Origin: CAVPMW01 sp963706515
Lineage (GTDB): Bacteria > Chloroflexota > Anaerolineae > Anaerolineales > UBA4823
NCBI GenBank assembly: GCA_963706515.1
Contig: CAVPMW010000030.1
Span: 62,001-126,000 of the forward strand
DNA length: 64,000 nt
Direction: 5' to 3'
The notes beneath the pieces are model-generated. The model was not told where the DNA came from. It saw only the letters and a list, made by a program, of their open reading frames with translations, and made no database searches. Shown here piece by piece: positions 9,743 to 19,100 of this stretch (its first letter is position 1; the number at the start of each line of letters is the position of its first letter). The position numbers and the translations under genes were made by a program.

Positions 9743-9772
9743 TTGACTCATAGTACTGTATATGGTACTATG
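9743..9772 (+). promoter_or_regulatory. hicAB promoter with overlapping palindromic operator
   Basis: -35 TTGACT (9743-9748), a 17-bp spacer and -10 TACTAT (9766-9771). The palindrome CATAGTAC-N8-GTACTATG (9749-9772) fills the spacer and the -10, the expected position for autorepression by HicB. Confidence 0.7.
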
Positions 9773-9784
9773 TTGGAGCGTTCA

Positions 9785-10042
9785 ATGAGCAAACGTAAGA
9801 AAGCACTGGAAAAGCTCAGGCAGAATGTTAGGAATGTACGTTACGAAGAATTAGAGACAATCCTGCTTGGAATGGGTTTTGAGCGCCTCGAAGGCAAAGG
9901 CAGCCATTCAAAGTTTGTATTTGGCAAGCACATTCTAATTATCCCTTACCAAAAGCCTTTTCTAAAGCCGTACCTGGTTAAGCTCGCCTTGCAAGAAATT
10001 GAAGAGATTGAAGAATTGGCAAATGAGGAGGACGAAGATTGA
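9785..10042 (+). CDS. hicA: HicA-family mRNA interferase toxin
   Basis: An 85-residue protein with the HicA fold (VRYEELETILLGMGFERL, GKGSHSKFVFGKHILIIPYQ), which cleaves translated mRNA. GSHSKF holds the conserved histidine. ATG 9785 follows GGAG at 9774-9777 and lies only 13 bases beyond the -10 element and operator. The N-terminus is longer than in minimal HicA proteins, and the C-terminus is acidic (EEIEELANEEDED). It is 12 bp upstream of hicB, so the pair is one operon and probably stabilises the island. Confidence 0.85.
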   Translation: MSKRKKALEKLRQNVRNVRYEELETILLGMGFERLEGKGSHSKFVFGKHILIIPYQKPFLKPYLVKLALQEIEEIEELANEEDED

Positions 10043-10054
10043 GGCAGGTGTGTC

Positions 10055-10477
10055 ATGTCCCGCAAAAGTATTGAAGAATATCTGTGTTTACCCTACAGGA
10101 TAGAGATTTTCCAGGAAACGGATCTGGACAACCCCGGGTGGGTTGCACGCGTCCGTGAACTGCCCGGCTGCATTACTCAAGCCGATACCTTTGCAGAGCT
10201 AGGTGAAATGATTGAGGATGCCAACCGCGCCTGGATTGAAGCTGCGCTGGAACGGGGAATTCCCATCCCAGAACCGCGCGCGGAGGAGGAGTACAGCGGC
10301 AAATTTGTTGTCCGCGTGCCCCGTTCTTTGCATCGCGAAATGGTTGCCTTAGCCGAAAAAGAAGGGGTCAGCCTCAACCAATTTGTCAATGTGGCACTGG
10401 CGAGATCTATTGGCGCACTCGTTCCAGCAGATGAGGAAGTTTATCGCAAAAACAGTGCCAACCCTGAAAATTTATAA
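10055..10477 (+). CDS. hicB: HicB-family antitoxin
   Basis: A 140-residue antitoxin. The N-terminal HicB domain (YRIEIFQETDLDNPGWVARVRELPGC, FAELGEMIEDANRAWIEAAL) neutralises HicA. The C-terminal ribbon-helix-helix (GKFVVRVPRSLHREMVALAEKEG, SLNQFVNVALARS) should bind the palindrome at 9749-9772. It lies 12 bp after hicA and is the last gene before the right attachment copy. Confidence 0.9.
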   Translation: MSRKSIEEYLCLPYRIEIFQETDLDNPGWVARVRELPGCITQADTFAELGEMIEDANRAWIEAALERGIPIPEPRAEEEYSGKFVVRVPRSLHREMVALAEKEGVSLNQFVNVALARSIGALVPADEEVYRKNSANPENL

Positions 10478-10526
10478 GTCTTATCCCGAAAATGGTGCTC
10501 GAAAATCGATTGACGAGCAACGTTTT

Positions 10527-10547
10527 GTACTGCGTAAGTACTGCGTA
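10527..10547 (+). repeat. Putative integrase arm-type repeats (right)
   Basis: Two GTACTGCGTA units at 11-bp spacing, matching the pair at 2150-2168 in spacing and orientation, 135 bp inside the right attachment copy. Confidence 0.5.
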
Positions 10548-10681
10548 TGGCCAGGATTTATCGGAAAAGGTGGTTTTTTTGGAGAAAAATCACCCCCCAG
10601 ATATGGATAATTATCGATCACAAAGCTATTATTGTCCATATTTAGCGCGTATCGGATAGAGTGGAAAACCGGGACTCTGGT

Positions 10682-10727
10682 TTGCGGAGCAAGGGGCCAC
10701 ACGTTCGAGTTCGCGCCTGGGGCGCCT
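10682..10727 (+). other. Right attachment site (partial tRNA-Arg copy)
   Basis: A 46-bp copy of the tRNA 3' half with no 5' half in front, hence not a tRNA gene. Three to six T-arm positions differ from 2038-2083, as expected of a copy free to drift. Confidence 0.8.
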
Positions 10728-10751
10728 GATTGTGGCGGTAATTGATTACAG

Positions 10752-10785
10752 GACCGGAATATGCATGGGTTCCGGTCGCTTTTTA
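10752..10785 (+). terminator. Terminator, probably the original tRNA-Arg terminator
   Basis: Stem GACCGGAA/TTCCGGTC with a 10-nt loop, then TTTTTATT. It lies 25 bp past the right attachment copy, where the uninterrupted tRNA gene would have ended. Confidence 0.75.
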
Positions 10786-10817
10786 TTAAATCATGCGAAA
10801 TTACGACAAGCAGGGTC

Positions 10818-11087
10818 CTATTCGGTTCCACACCAGTCTACAGCCAGGAGAGCCAGGGTTTTCGTTACTGGAACTAAGTCCTCCCAGTGAATATATTCAT
10901 CTGCAGCATGTGCGCCACCGCCTCGTACGCCGAAATGAATCCCTGGAGAGTTGAAATCCAGATGGATTGTATACAAATCTGATGGAGCTGCTAGCGGCCG
11001 GATTTCAAGCTGGTGTTCAAAAATCTCCTCAGCGCAGCGGTTTAAGGAGGTGGTTAGCGGCAAATCGACCCTGCAGGGAGTTTGCAA
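10818..11087 (-). pseudogene. C-terminal remnant of an M20-family peptidase
   Basis: About 90 codons resembling the end of M20 amidohydrolases such as ArgE/DapE: SPGIHFGVRGGGAHAADEYIHWEDLV followed by a helix. The metal-binding and catalytic domains are missing. It begins only 13 bp after the adjacent SIS gene stops. It probably once formed an operon with the SIS gene and decayed by deletion. Confidence 0.6.
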
Positions 11088-11100
11088 TGCTATGAACGTT

Positions 11101-12138
11101 CTATATTGCCGGATCCAGCTTCACCACGGTGTCCAAATTATGTGGCTTATCAGGATCAAGTTCTTTTGCTATGGACCGTTCAAAAGCGAGCATCTGTCCA
11201 ACCGGTAAATAGAGGATGTTGCGGACCGTCTCATTCAAGCCAGAATTGAAAGTCACGTCGTGGCCAACTTCGCCAATCTCTAAAACCTGCCCGCCCAATC
11301 TGCGCGTATCTGCCAAAACAGCCATCTCGTAAGCCGAGTTCGTTCCAGATACCAATCCCACTACCAGGGTGTTGGAGGTTACCATTGACTTAGGCCCATG
11401 GCGGAATTCCATGAAGTGAAACGGTTCACTATGACTAAGGGACATTTCCTTCATTTTCAAACTTAACTCACAGGCTAACCCATAGCGCGGACCGGAGCCC
11501 AGGAAATAAAACCGGTCCAGCCTCAAATCCTGACCCAGTTTTTGGGCAAGCAGGGAATAGTCCTGGAGGATCCGCCTCCCAAGTAATGGCAGTCCGTCCA
11601 GTTCGCGGAACAGATCTTTACGTCCAGCACATAAGGTCGCAAATGCTGCGCTGGCCAATGCCAGGGTGGAAAATGCCCGCGTCTGCGCCACGCTGCGTTC
11701 TGCGCCAGATGGAAAAACCAGGTTGAGTTTTCCTATCTGCGCCAACGGCATATCTGGATAGCAGGAGAGGGTGATCAGTTCTCCCAGGCCGTTGGCTTTG
11801 AAAGCCTCGCAGGCATTAAGAGTCTCACTCGTCTCTCCGGAGCGGCTCACTGCGACGAGCAAAACTGACCGTTTTACCGGATAGGCAGAGTGGGGGTAAA
11901 GCCACAGCTCGGAAGCAGGTATTCCACGGCTGGTGACGCCGGTTAATTCCTGGAAAATAGCAGCTGCCGAAAGAGCAAGATAATAGGTCGAACCACAACC
12001 TGTAAAAAGCACCTGGTCAAATTTCCCCCAGAATTCCTGAATAGTGTGGCTTTGCGTTTTAAGTAATGATAGCGCATCTTCCCACGCCTCAGGTTGAGAG
12101 TAGATTTCCTCTTTTGTGTACTGTCCCCTGATCTTCAT
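11101..12138 (-). CDS. SIS-domain sugar isomerase/deaminase (AgaS/GlmS C-terminal-like)
   Basis: A 345-residue protein with two SIS domains and no glutaminase domain. The first has FTGCGSTYYLALSAAAIFQ and the phosphosugar loop AVSRSGETSETLNA. The second has LGSGPRYGLACELSLKMKEM and FRHGPKSMV. This is the layout of AgaS and FrlB-like aldose/ketose isomerases or deglycases acting on phosphorylated amino sugars. Its neighbours (second SIS protein, FGGY kinase, peptidase remnant) suggest catabolism of an amino- or acyl-sugar. The substrate cannot be read from the sequence. Confidence 0.8.
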   Translation of the reverse strand: MKIRGQYTKEEIYSQPEAWEDALSLLKTQSHTIQEFWGKFDQVLFTGCGSTYYLALSAAAIFQELTGVTSRGIPASELWLYPHSAYPVKRSVLLVAVSRSGETSETLNACEAFKANGLGELITLSCYPDMPLAQIGKLNLVFPSGAERSVAQTRAFSTLALASAAFATLCAGRKDLFRELDGLPLLGRRILQDYSLLAQKLGQDLRLDRFYFLGSGPRYGLACELSLKMKEMSLSHSEPFHFMEFRHGPKSMVTSNTLVVGLVSGTNSAYEMAVLADTRRLGGQVLEIGEVGHDVTFNSGLNETVRNILYLPVGQMLAFERSIAKELDPDKPHNLDTVVKLDPAI

Positions 12139-12596
12139 TTTTTATATTAACTCCAATCATTTCGCAAATGCATCTCAATTTCGGTGTAAATCCAGAAGTT
12201 TAGCATTCCGCCAGCAGACATAGAGCATTGCAAGCCGATCTCGAGCACATCCTCGTGTATGATTGTCCGGATCAGATCCCCATACAGACACATCTAAAGC
12301 AGCTGTGGGTCTAGTTCTATTCGCCGCATATGCTTGCCTTATTCAATCCGCCTGGTGCAGTATTAGCCGCCGTGCAGATTGCATACTCTACCCAATGCGC
12401 CAAATATGTGCATAAATAATCATAACCAATCATATTGTATACTATAATGTGAATTATTACGAGTGATTTAAAGCTCCGCCAGGGATAATCCATACATGAA
12501 AACACGCCTCTCCCCCAACCTTAAAGCTCAATGCCAGCTAAGTAAAGTCAAAATAATAATTACGTTGGATGTTCAGCTATTTTCCAACCCTAAATA

Positions 12597-12650
12597 AGCA
12601 AACCGCTGAAAATATTTTTAATTAATCGGTGCTCTAATTGGCGGTTTGCT
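12597..12650. repeat. 54-bp dispersed palindromic repeat, copy A
   Basis: Arms AGCAAACCGC/GCGGTTTGCT flank a 34-nt centre. The same element recurs inverted at 47845-47897, with 27 of 34 central bases identical. The remaining 12139-12904 gap lies between divergent genes and should hold their promoters. I see no other feature in it. Confidence 0.65.
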
Positions 12651-12904
12651 CCAATGATTGGCCGTCTTTGCGCTGAATTTTATGAAGTTACTTTTCGGCC
12701 AATCACATAGCAAACCACCATCTTTCAAAAGTTTTGTGACTGTACTAAGTAGATCGTCTCGTAAATCTTTTCAGGCAAGAGGCTGGCAACCAAGGCGAAA
12801 TGTGCCCTAACTGCTTAAAATTACTTGCGAGACGGGCTACTAAGTGATCGTTCAGGATTAGATCGGAATACCCTTTCCATTCATACTCTTCGAGGTGAGA
12901 AACC

Positions 12905-13669
12905 ATGCTATCCAAAGGAAAAGAATACATCACACTGGTAACAACCATGCTAGATCGGATCATCGAAGAGCAAGCGGTAGCGATTGACAAAGCTGCTGAA
13001 TTAATCACGTCGGCCCTACTTGAAGATCATGCTCTATTTGCTTATGGCAATGTCCATTCGGCTTTTACCATCGGTGACCTTTACATTCGCGCCGGTGGGT
13101 TGGCTCTTCTCAACCAGATTACGGCCCCAGTGCTTTCTTCCCTTGAGTACGATCCTGCATCGTTATGGGTAGGGATGGAAAGGCTGGAGGGTTACGGCAA
13201 ATTAATTTTTGAGACCACTCCAGCCAAGGCCGGGGATGTTTTGATGGTAGTCTCAACGTCAGGCAGAAACGCTGTGCCAATTGAAATTGCCGAGAGTGCC
13301 AGAGCCGGGGGTTTGCAAGTGATTGTGCTCACTTCGATGCAATATACGCTCCACCAGCCATCGCGGCATAAGAGTGGAAAACGTTTGTACGAATTTGCGG
13401 ATGTCGTCATTGATAACTACGCAGTCCCCGGAGATGCAGCGCTCAAGATCGATGGCCTGGCCGTACCTTTTTGCCCTACCTCGGGCGTTATCGACACCGC
13501 AATCCTGCAAACCATTATGGCTGAAGTAATCGAGAGGATGGTGAAAGCTGGGGCTAATCCACCTGTTTATATCGCCGGCAATCTCGATGGTTTTGCAGGA
13601 TATCGGGCTACTTTTGAAGAGGCTGTCAAGCGAAATAAACATCGCATCTTTTATACTCCGCTGATTTGA
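12905..13669 (+). CDS. SIS-domain protein (UPF0309-like)
   Basis: A 254-residue single-SIS protein. The N-terminus is helical (LVTTMLDRIIEEQAVAIDKA). The SIS core has FAYGNVHSAF, then AGDVLMVVSTSGRNAVPIEI, the phosphosugar-binding Ser/Thr loop. GAGGTGAG precedes ATG 12905. UPF0309 relatives bind phosphosugars, but their reactions are mostly unproven. It lies 17 bp upstream of the FGGY kinase and is probably co-transcribed. It may supply an isomerase step for the phosphorylated product. Confidence 0.75.
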   Translation: MLSKGKEYITLVTTMLDRIIEEQAVAIDKAAELITSALLEDHALFAYGNVHSAFTIGDLYIRAGGLALLNQITAPVLSSLEYDPASLWVGMERLEGYGKLIFETTPAKAGDVLMVVSTSGRNAVPIEIAESARAGGLQVIVLTSMQYTLHQPSRHKSGKRLYEFADVVIDNYAVPGDAALKIDGLAVPFCPTSGVIDTAILQTIMAEVIERMVKAGANPPVYIAGNLDGFAGYRATFEEAVKRNKHRIFYTPLI

Positions 13670-13686
13670 AGCCCTGAAAGTGCTGT

Positions 13687-15189
13687 ATGGTTTTTTTGGG
13701 TATTGATCTTGGCACTTCTACTATCAAGACCGGCATCGTTTCTGAGGCTGGGATCGTGCTTGGCCTGGCGCAGCGTGAATCGCCAATTATCATGCAGGGC
13801 AACCTGGTGGAGTTCGATGTCGAGCAGGGTTGGCAGCGGGTAGTGAGCAGCATTCATGAGGTGCTCAAAATCAGTGGTGTCAACCCAATAGAAGTCGGCG
13901 GATACTCCATTGCCTGCCAGGGACAAACCTTTGTGCCATTAGATGCCCACTGTCGGCCGATGCGTAAAGCTATTGCGTGGCTCGATCAGCGCGCGACCGA
14001 AGAGCGCGATGAGATCCTGGCAGCTTTTGGTGAGGATCAGATCTATGCCCACACCGGACTTGCACACCTGAATCCTGGCGTCATGATTTGCTGCCTGGAA
14101 TGGATGCGGCGCAACGAACCGGAAACCTATCAGCATGCCAGTTATTTTGTCCACATAGCTGACTATATCCATTATCGGCTTTCTGGCAAATTAATCGCCG
14201 AACGGTCGGTTTATTACTGTAGCGGCCTTTACGATATCGCAACCGATACATGGTGGGCCGAGATGCTGGCTTACCTTGAACTATCGCCAGCTAAGCTTCC
14301 CAATCTGGTCGATTCGCCAGTGAGCATTTCTACCCTGACAACCCCGGCAATCAATGAGACGGGTCTGAGCAAAGAGACGCTGTCGGTTAGCGGCACCCTG
14401 GACGTCGTCGCCAGTGTTTTGGGCGCTGGACCTATCGCAGCCGAGAAGGTCATTCTGAACCTTGGAAGTACCATGCAAACCATGATGACCTTCTTCGATC
14501 GAAATCCACTACTGCCCCAACGCACAGTTTGGATTTTTGGGCATGTGCTGGCTGGGGCGAACGTTGGTGTACTTTGGCGCGAAACGGCGGGTTTTTCCCT
14601 GCGCTGGTTCCGGGATGCGTTCTGCAAGGAGGAGATGAGGCTTTCTGCTGAAAGCGGCCTGGATGTGTACGACCTGATCCTTTCAAGCGCTGAGAGCATT
14701 CCAGCCGGCTCAGACGGGCTTCTTTTCCTACCCCATTTGCATGGGACAACGCTCCCAGAACCACACCCCGAAGCCAGAGGTGTTTGTTGGGGTATCTCTC
14801 CTATTCACACGAAGGCTCATTTTGGGCGCGCTCTTCTGGAAGGTAGTGCCTACACCTTGCGCGAAAACCTGGAGATCTTCAATCGTTTGGGCGTCACTTG
14901 TAGCGAGATAATTGCATCCGGGGGCGGCACTCGCAGCCGATTGTGGAATCAGATCAACGCCGATGTAACTGGGATTCCACTTCACCTGTTGAGATGCAAT
15001 GAATCAGCGGTGCTCGGCGCTGCGATCTTAGCTGCCTGTGGAGTTGGTCTGTATGCGAGCATTGAAGCGGGCTGTCGGAGTATGGTCCACCTGGCTGACC
15101 TGGTTGTACCTGATCCAATCCATCAGACAATCTATGACGAAGGTTACCAACGATACAAGGCTTTATTTCAGGCAACTACCCGCTTGTGA
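13687..15189 (+). CDS. FGGY-family carbohydrate kinase
   Basis: A 500-residue sugar kinase, normal length for xylulokinase/gluconokinase-like FGGY enzymes. The N-terminal ATPase domain starts GIDLGTSTIKTG and includes SIACQGQTFVPLD. The C-terminal domain carries ASGGGTRSRLWNQINADV and the adenosine loop ESAVLGAAILAACG. It phosphorylates a sugar or polyol, probably the entry step of a pathway shared with the two SIS proteins. The substrate is unresolved. The frame is intact. Confidence 0.85.
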   Translation: MVFLGIDLGTSTIKTGIVSEAGIVLGLAQRESPIIMQGNLVEFDVEQGWQRVVSSIHEVLKISGVNPIEVGGYSIACQGQTFVPLDAHCRPMRKAIAWLDQRATEERDEILAAFGEDQIYAHTGLAHLNPGVMICCLEWMRRNEPETYQHASYFVHIADYIHYRLSGKLIAERSVYYCSGLYDIATDTWWAEMLAYLELSPAKLPNLVDSPVSISTLTTPAINETGLSKETLSVSGTLDVVASVLGAGPIAAEKVILNLGSTMQTMMTFFDRNPLLPQRTVWIFGHVLAGANVGVLWRETAGFSLRWFRDAFCKEEMRLSAESGLDVYDLILSSAESIPAGSDGLLFLPHLHGTTLPEPHPEARGVCWGISPIHTKAHFGRALLEGSAYTLRENLEIFNRLGVTCSEIIASGGGTRSRLWNQINADVTGIPLHLLRCNESAVLGAAILAACGVGLYASIEAGCRSMVHLADLVVPDPIHQTIYDEGYQRYKALFQATTRL

Positions 15190-15234
15190 GCGGATATCAG
15201 CCAGTGTGTACGGGCGGAGTTGATTGATGCCCAG

Positions 15235-16098
15235 TTAGGCGAGGTTGGGTACTTTACCGACGGTGGGTAAAATGTTTGAACAATCTCCTTGATCTTCCTG
15301 AATATGGAGGAGTATAGGCTTATTACTAGAATCTGTCTCAATTTGCGAAGCTGACTGAAGGGGTTTAAGGGATGGCATGGATGCCAGAGTTAACACGTAT
15401 CCATCCCGGATCTGCCACCATCCGGACAAATGGGGAAACCCTTGTCGATGGAGTGCATAACCCTCCAGCCTGCAAACGTCCCATTCAATCTGGAAAGGCA
15501 CCCAGGACCGCCATGGATCCATTACAGGCTCGATCAGGCAGGAGACGCTGCGGGTGTCCACGGTCAGTCCCAATCGTAATGCCTTGAGAGCTGCCTCCTT
15601 TGCGCTCCAGATAGCGGTCACCAGCACATCGCGCGTTTGGATTGGGATGCGGTCAACTAGAGCCGCTTCCATCTCCGTAAAGTAATCCTGCACAAACCCG
15701 GGTGGGAGCACTGCGACCCGTTCGATATCGGCTCCCAGGAGTCCTGAAGGAGCTTCAGGGGAGGGCGGAGATCCGGTCGCAGCGCAGAAGGCCAGATCGC
15801 CGGAATGGCTGATGGACAGCGTGACCTGGAGCTGTTTGCAGCCTGAATTACAGATCACATAAGGTGCGCCATCAGCATCGTTAGCAATGACAATCTCATC
15901 CAGCTCGGGGGATCTACCTACCTCCCGCTGGATCATCGACTGGACCAGCAGTTTTGACGTCCACCGCCCCAGCAGCCAGTCGTGCCTGCGCTTTTCGGTC
16001 TTCAGCGCGGCGAATTGTTCCTGCTCACGCCTACCCAGAAGCCCGGTCGGCGGCTGACCGCGACTTCTGGGTAGGGAGATCTTGCGAGGATCGCACAA
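15235..16098 (-). CDS. 4'-phosphopantetheinyl transferase (Sfp type)
   Basis: A 287-residue enzyme that loads the phosphopantetheine arm of CoA onto carrier proteins. Sfp-type motifs: LSISHSGDLAFCAATG, then GADIERVAV (Mg-binding Asp/Glu) and WSAKEAALKALRLGL. It starts 57 bp after the synthase gene ends on the same strand, so it is the natural partner for that enzyme's two carrier domains. The C-terminal 60 residues extend beyond a minimal Sfp domain. The frame is intact. Confidence 0.85.
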   Translation of the reverse strand: MCDPRKISLPRSRGQPPTGLLGRREQEQFAALKTEKRRHDWLLGRWTSKLLVQSMIQREVGRSPELDEIVIANDADGAPYVICNSGCKQLQVTLSISHSGDLAFCAATGSPPSPEAPSGLLGADIERVAVLPPGFVQDYFTEMEAALVDRIPIQTRDVLVTAIWSAKEAALKALRLGLTVDTRSVSCLIEPVMDPWRSWVPFQIEWDVCRLEGYALHRQGFPHLSGWWQIRDGYVLTLASMPSLKPLQSASQIETDSSNKPILLHIQEDQGDCSNILPTVGKVPNLA

Positions 16099-16154
16099 GC
16101 CATTGGATCATTTTCAAGATCAGCGATTATGGGCCATCTTAAGCGGATCACTGA

Positions 16155-19100
16155 TCACTGCACAGGAACAGCGGTTGGCAGCTTCACTGTCCGGTAGCCG
16201 GTCAGCGCCAGGTAGATATTTCCGCTTTCATCCACCACCTGAGCATCGAACCGGTCGCCGTTATCCGGCGTCTGGACCAGAGCCAGCAAGCGGCTACGCT
16301 CCCCTTCTTCGACCCGATCCGGTGCGCGGTAGACGGTTACAGAACCAATCGCTGTCGGCAGCGCCAGAATTCCTTTGTTTTTCAGCTCCCAAACCCCTGC
16401 GGTCTGCAGGCAGAGCTCGATCAGCCTTGGACACATGATGTCGGCAGCTTCAGCCGGTTGTGTGTTAGGCGGCAGGGATGCGACCATCAAGCCAACCGCC
16501 TGGTTCTCGCTTAGTTGGACGCTCTCCAGGACCCGGTAAGCCGGTCCATGGAAGTAAATGCGGTAGATGTCGCTGGCATTGACAGTCAGCCAGTCCGCAG
16601 GAGCGGGCGTAGAGATCATCCTGGGGATCTCAATCGGGCTGCGCGTCAGGCGCACGTTCGCGGTGAAATGCACATTCTCCTGAACCGATTCCGCCTCCCT
16701 TGACCCGAATTACCCGGCGGGACTTCAAAGCGGATTGGGCCAGCAGCTCCCCTTCTCCTATAAGATAAAGGGTTGCGCTCAGATGCAGCGTTTGGGGCTC
16801 CATCTGGAAGAATTTGAATGGCCGCTCGAAGGCTTCATCCTCCACGCTGGCCACCTGATATCCGGGAGCCATGGCGCTGGCGATCTCGGCGAAAGCCTCT
16901 GTACCCATCACACCGGGCAGTAGGGGCGTGCCGTCCATGATATGGTCGTACAGGAATGGCTGCACCTTCGGGTCCAGCGTTGTCTCCACTTCCACGCCGC
17001 TGTACAGCTTGGCTGCTATCACCTTGCCTAACATCAGCAGGGGCGGTTTACATTCCGCTAACCAATTAGAAGCGTTCACCGGGTCCAGGCCGCCCGTCGC
17101 GTCCCACTCCTCGGTCAGCAGACCCAGCTTCCCGCCGACGACGATTTCGCCTCGCCTACCGCTGCAGGTTAACTCACGCCGGATGGTGGGAATGCCGACT
17201 TCTGGGGGCAGCAGCTCGATGCCCGCAATCTCCATGATCTTCGGGATCGAACCGCGGCACGCCATTCCGATCTCGGCCCAGGCTGTCCAATCGATGACCA
17301 GGGCGCGTGTCTCCGGCCGCCACTGGCGCATGCTGCTGGTGACCTTGCACATCAAGTCATTGGCAGCGCTGTAATCTGTCTGACCGGCGTTCCCAAATCG
17401 TCCGGCAACCGAGCTGAAGGCGACTGTCGCCCCGATGGGCATGCCTTGGGCTGCTTTGAGCAAATTGAAGAAGCCGTCAGCCTTCACGCCGAAGACCAGG
17501 TCGAACTGCTGCGCATCCTTATCCGGAAGGTTGCGGCTGATCTCCACGCCGGCAGCGTGGACGAGGACATCGATGCGCCCATGACGCTGGCGGATCTCAT
17601 CGATGGCTGCCGCAACCGCAGGGCCATCCATCAGGTCCACGCTGCGGTAAGAGGCCTCGCCGCCAGCCGATTGAACCGCTTCGATCGCTCGCAGGGCTGC
17701 TTCCTCACGCTCGACCGCCTGTAGCTGCTTCTCGATCTTCACCGGCGTTGGGTGCTCGCCGCTGCTCCTGGCCTCCTCGATGAGCTTCTGTTTCAGAGCC
17801 TCTTTATCTTTACGGAATAGGAGGATGTACGGGCTGTGAGGGTCCGGCTGAGGGACGATATCCAGCAGGTAGAAAATCCCCCCGCTGGCTGCTGCCAGGT
17901 CGGCTATGATGGCACTCGTGATCCCGCCTGCAGCGCCGGTAACGACAAAAATGCTCTCCTTGTTGAGGACCAGGCCGGGGAGACCATCTTCGGTTGGCTG
18001 TTCGGCGAGTCCGATCGAGAACCGGTCTCCCTGATAGTAGCCCACCTCGACAATCCCTGGATCGCTCACTGTCTCTGCGATGAGCGACTCGGCCAGCTCG
18101 GCCGGCTTGCGGTTCACCTCAAAGTCCACGGCCTTGACGAGCGCTTGGCTTCGTTCGCGTTTATAGGCTTTCGTAAAGCCTGTCACCGCGCCTCCCATGG
18201 GCGCTGTTGCGCCAGCTCCCGGTCCGTAGCCATGCAGGCCGCCCATACGGGTAGCCGCCAGCAGGAAAGTCCCTGGCCCGCTCACGAGCTCGTACAGGCA
18301 GCGCATGGTGTGGTAGAGGTTTTTCACCCGCCGGCAGTTCAGATCCCGCCAGGATTCTAGGTCGATCTCTTCCAGACCTGGCTCTACGTCCAATGCCGGC
18401 AGCCAGTAAACACCCTGGATTGAGCCGGCCTCCAACCAGGACTTCAGTTGGGCTTCCAGCGCTTCGGCCTCCAGCGCACTGGTTAGGGTCAGCACCTTCA
18501 CGCCGCGCTTCTCCAGCCGGGAGACCAACGCCTCGCCGGCGCCGCCCTCGTCCATCATCACTACCACCCGGCTGTTTGCATCCAGGCTGACTCCGGTGCT
18601 CTTACACTGCTCGATCGGCGGTCGTAGGACCGGCACCGGCACGCGGCGCGGCACCCGGTTGGCGTTCTTCTATAGTGTGGGAATGCGGGCGTACATCCGT
18701 GGGCGATGGTTGAGCTGCCACGGGTTGGATCTCTCCCTCCGTTCTTTCCTCTTCTCTTTTTTTTGTCTCGAGGTCCGGCTTCATCTCCTTCACGAACTGG
18801 ATGACGTGCGCCAGGGTCGGGTAATCTCGCAGCTTGAGATCGTCACGCCGCGGGATATCGAAGGCCTCCCGGATGGCAAGGATCGTCTCGGCCTGCTTGA
18901 CGGTATCGATCCCCAGGTCGGCTTCAAGGTCTAAATCCAGCTCCAGCATATCTTGTGGATAACCGGTCTTTTCGGAGACGATCTCCAGGACGCGTTCGGT
19001 CACAGGATCGGATGCGGGGTTCGGCGCTGGGCTGATATCTTGCTCAGGGTGGAGCGCGGCCATAGAGGGTGAAGGTTGGGGCTCTACTTCCCCTTCACTT

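Larger units (their letters stand above)
2038..10727. mobile_element. Integrative element in the tRNA-Arg gene (8.7 kb)
   Basis: The element is bounded by two 46-bp copies of the tRNA 3' half (2038-2083 and 10682-10727). Their first 17 and last 16 positions are identical and only the T-arm differs. Identity starts in the anticodon loop, a usual crossover point for tyrosine integrases. Inside lie an integrase, an excisionase, an initiator-like protein with an iteron-like array, two toxin-antitoxin pairs and an IS. The chromosomal sequence downstream of the tRNA, including a terminator, resumes after 10727. No conjugation genes are visible. Calling it a replicating integrative element is inference. 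Confidence 0.85.

Noticed and set aside
10682..10727. Second tRNA gene
   Set aside because: Only the 3' half is present, with no acceptor or D-arm partner upstream.
12317..12505. Short frame in the 12.1-12.9 kb gap
   Set aside because: Low-complexity composition, no ribosome site and no recognisable domain.
18596..18934. Opposite-strand frames across the synthase and the trp genes
   Set aside because: GC-rich shadow frames of well-supported genes.
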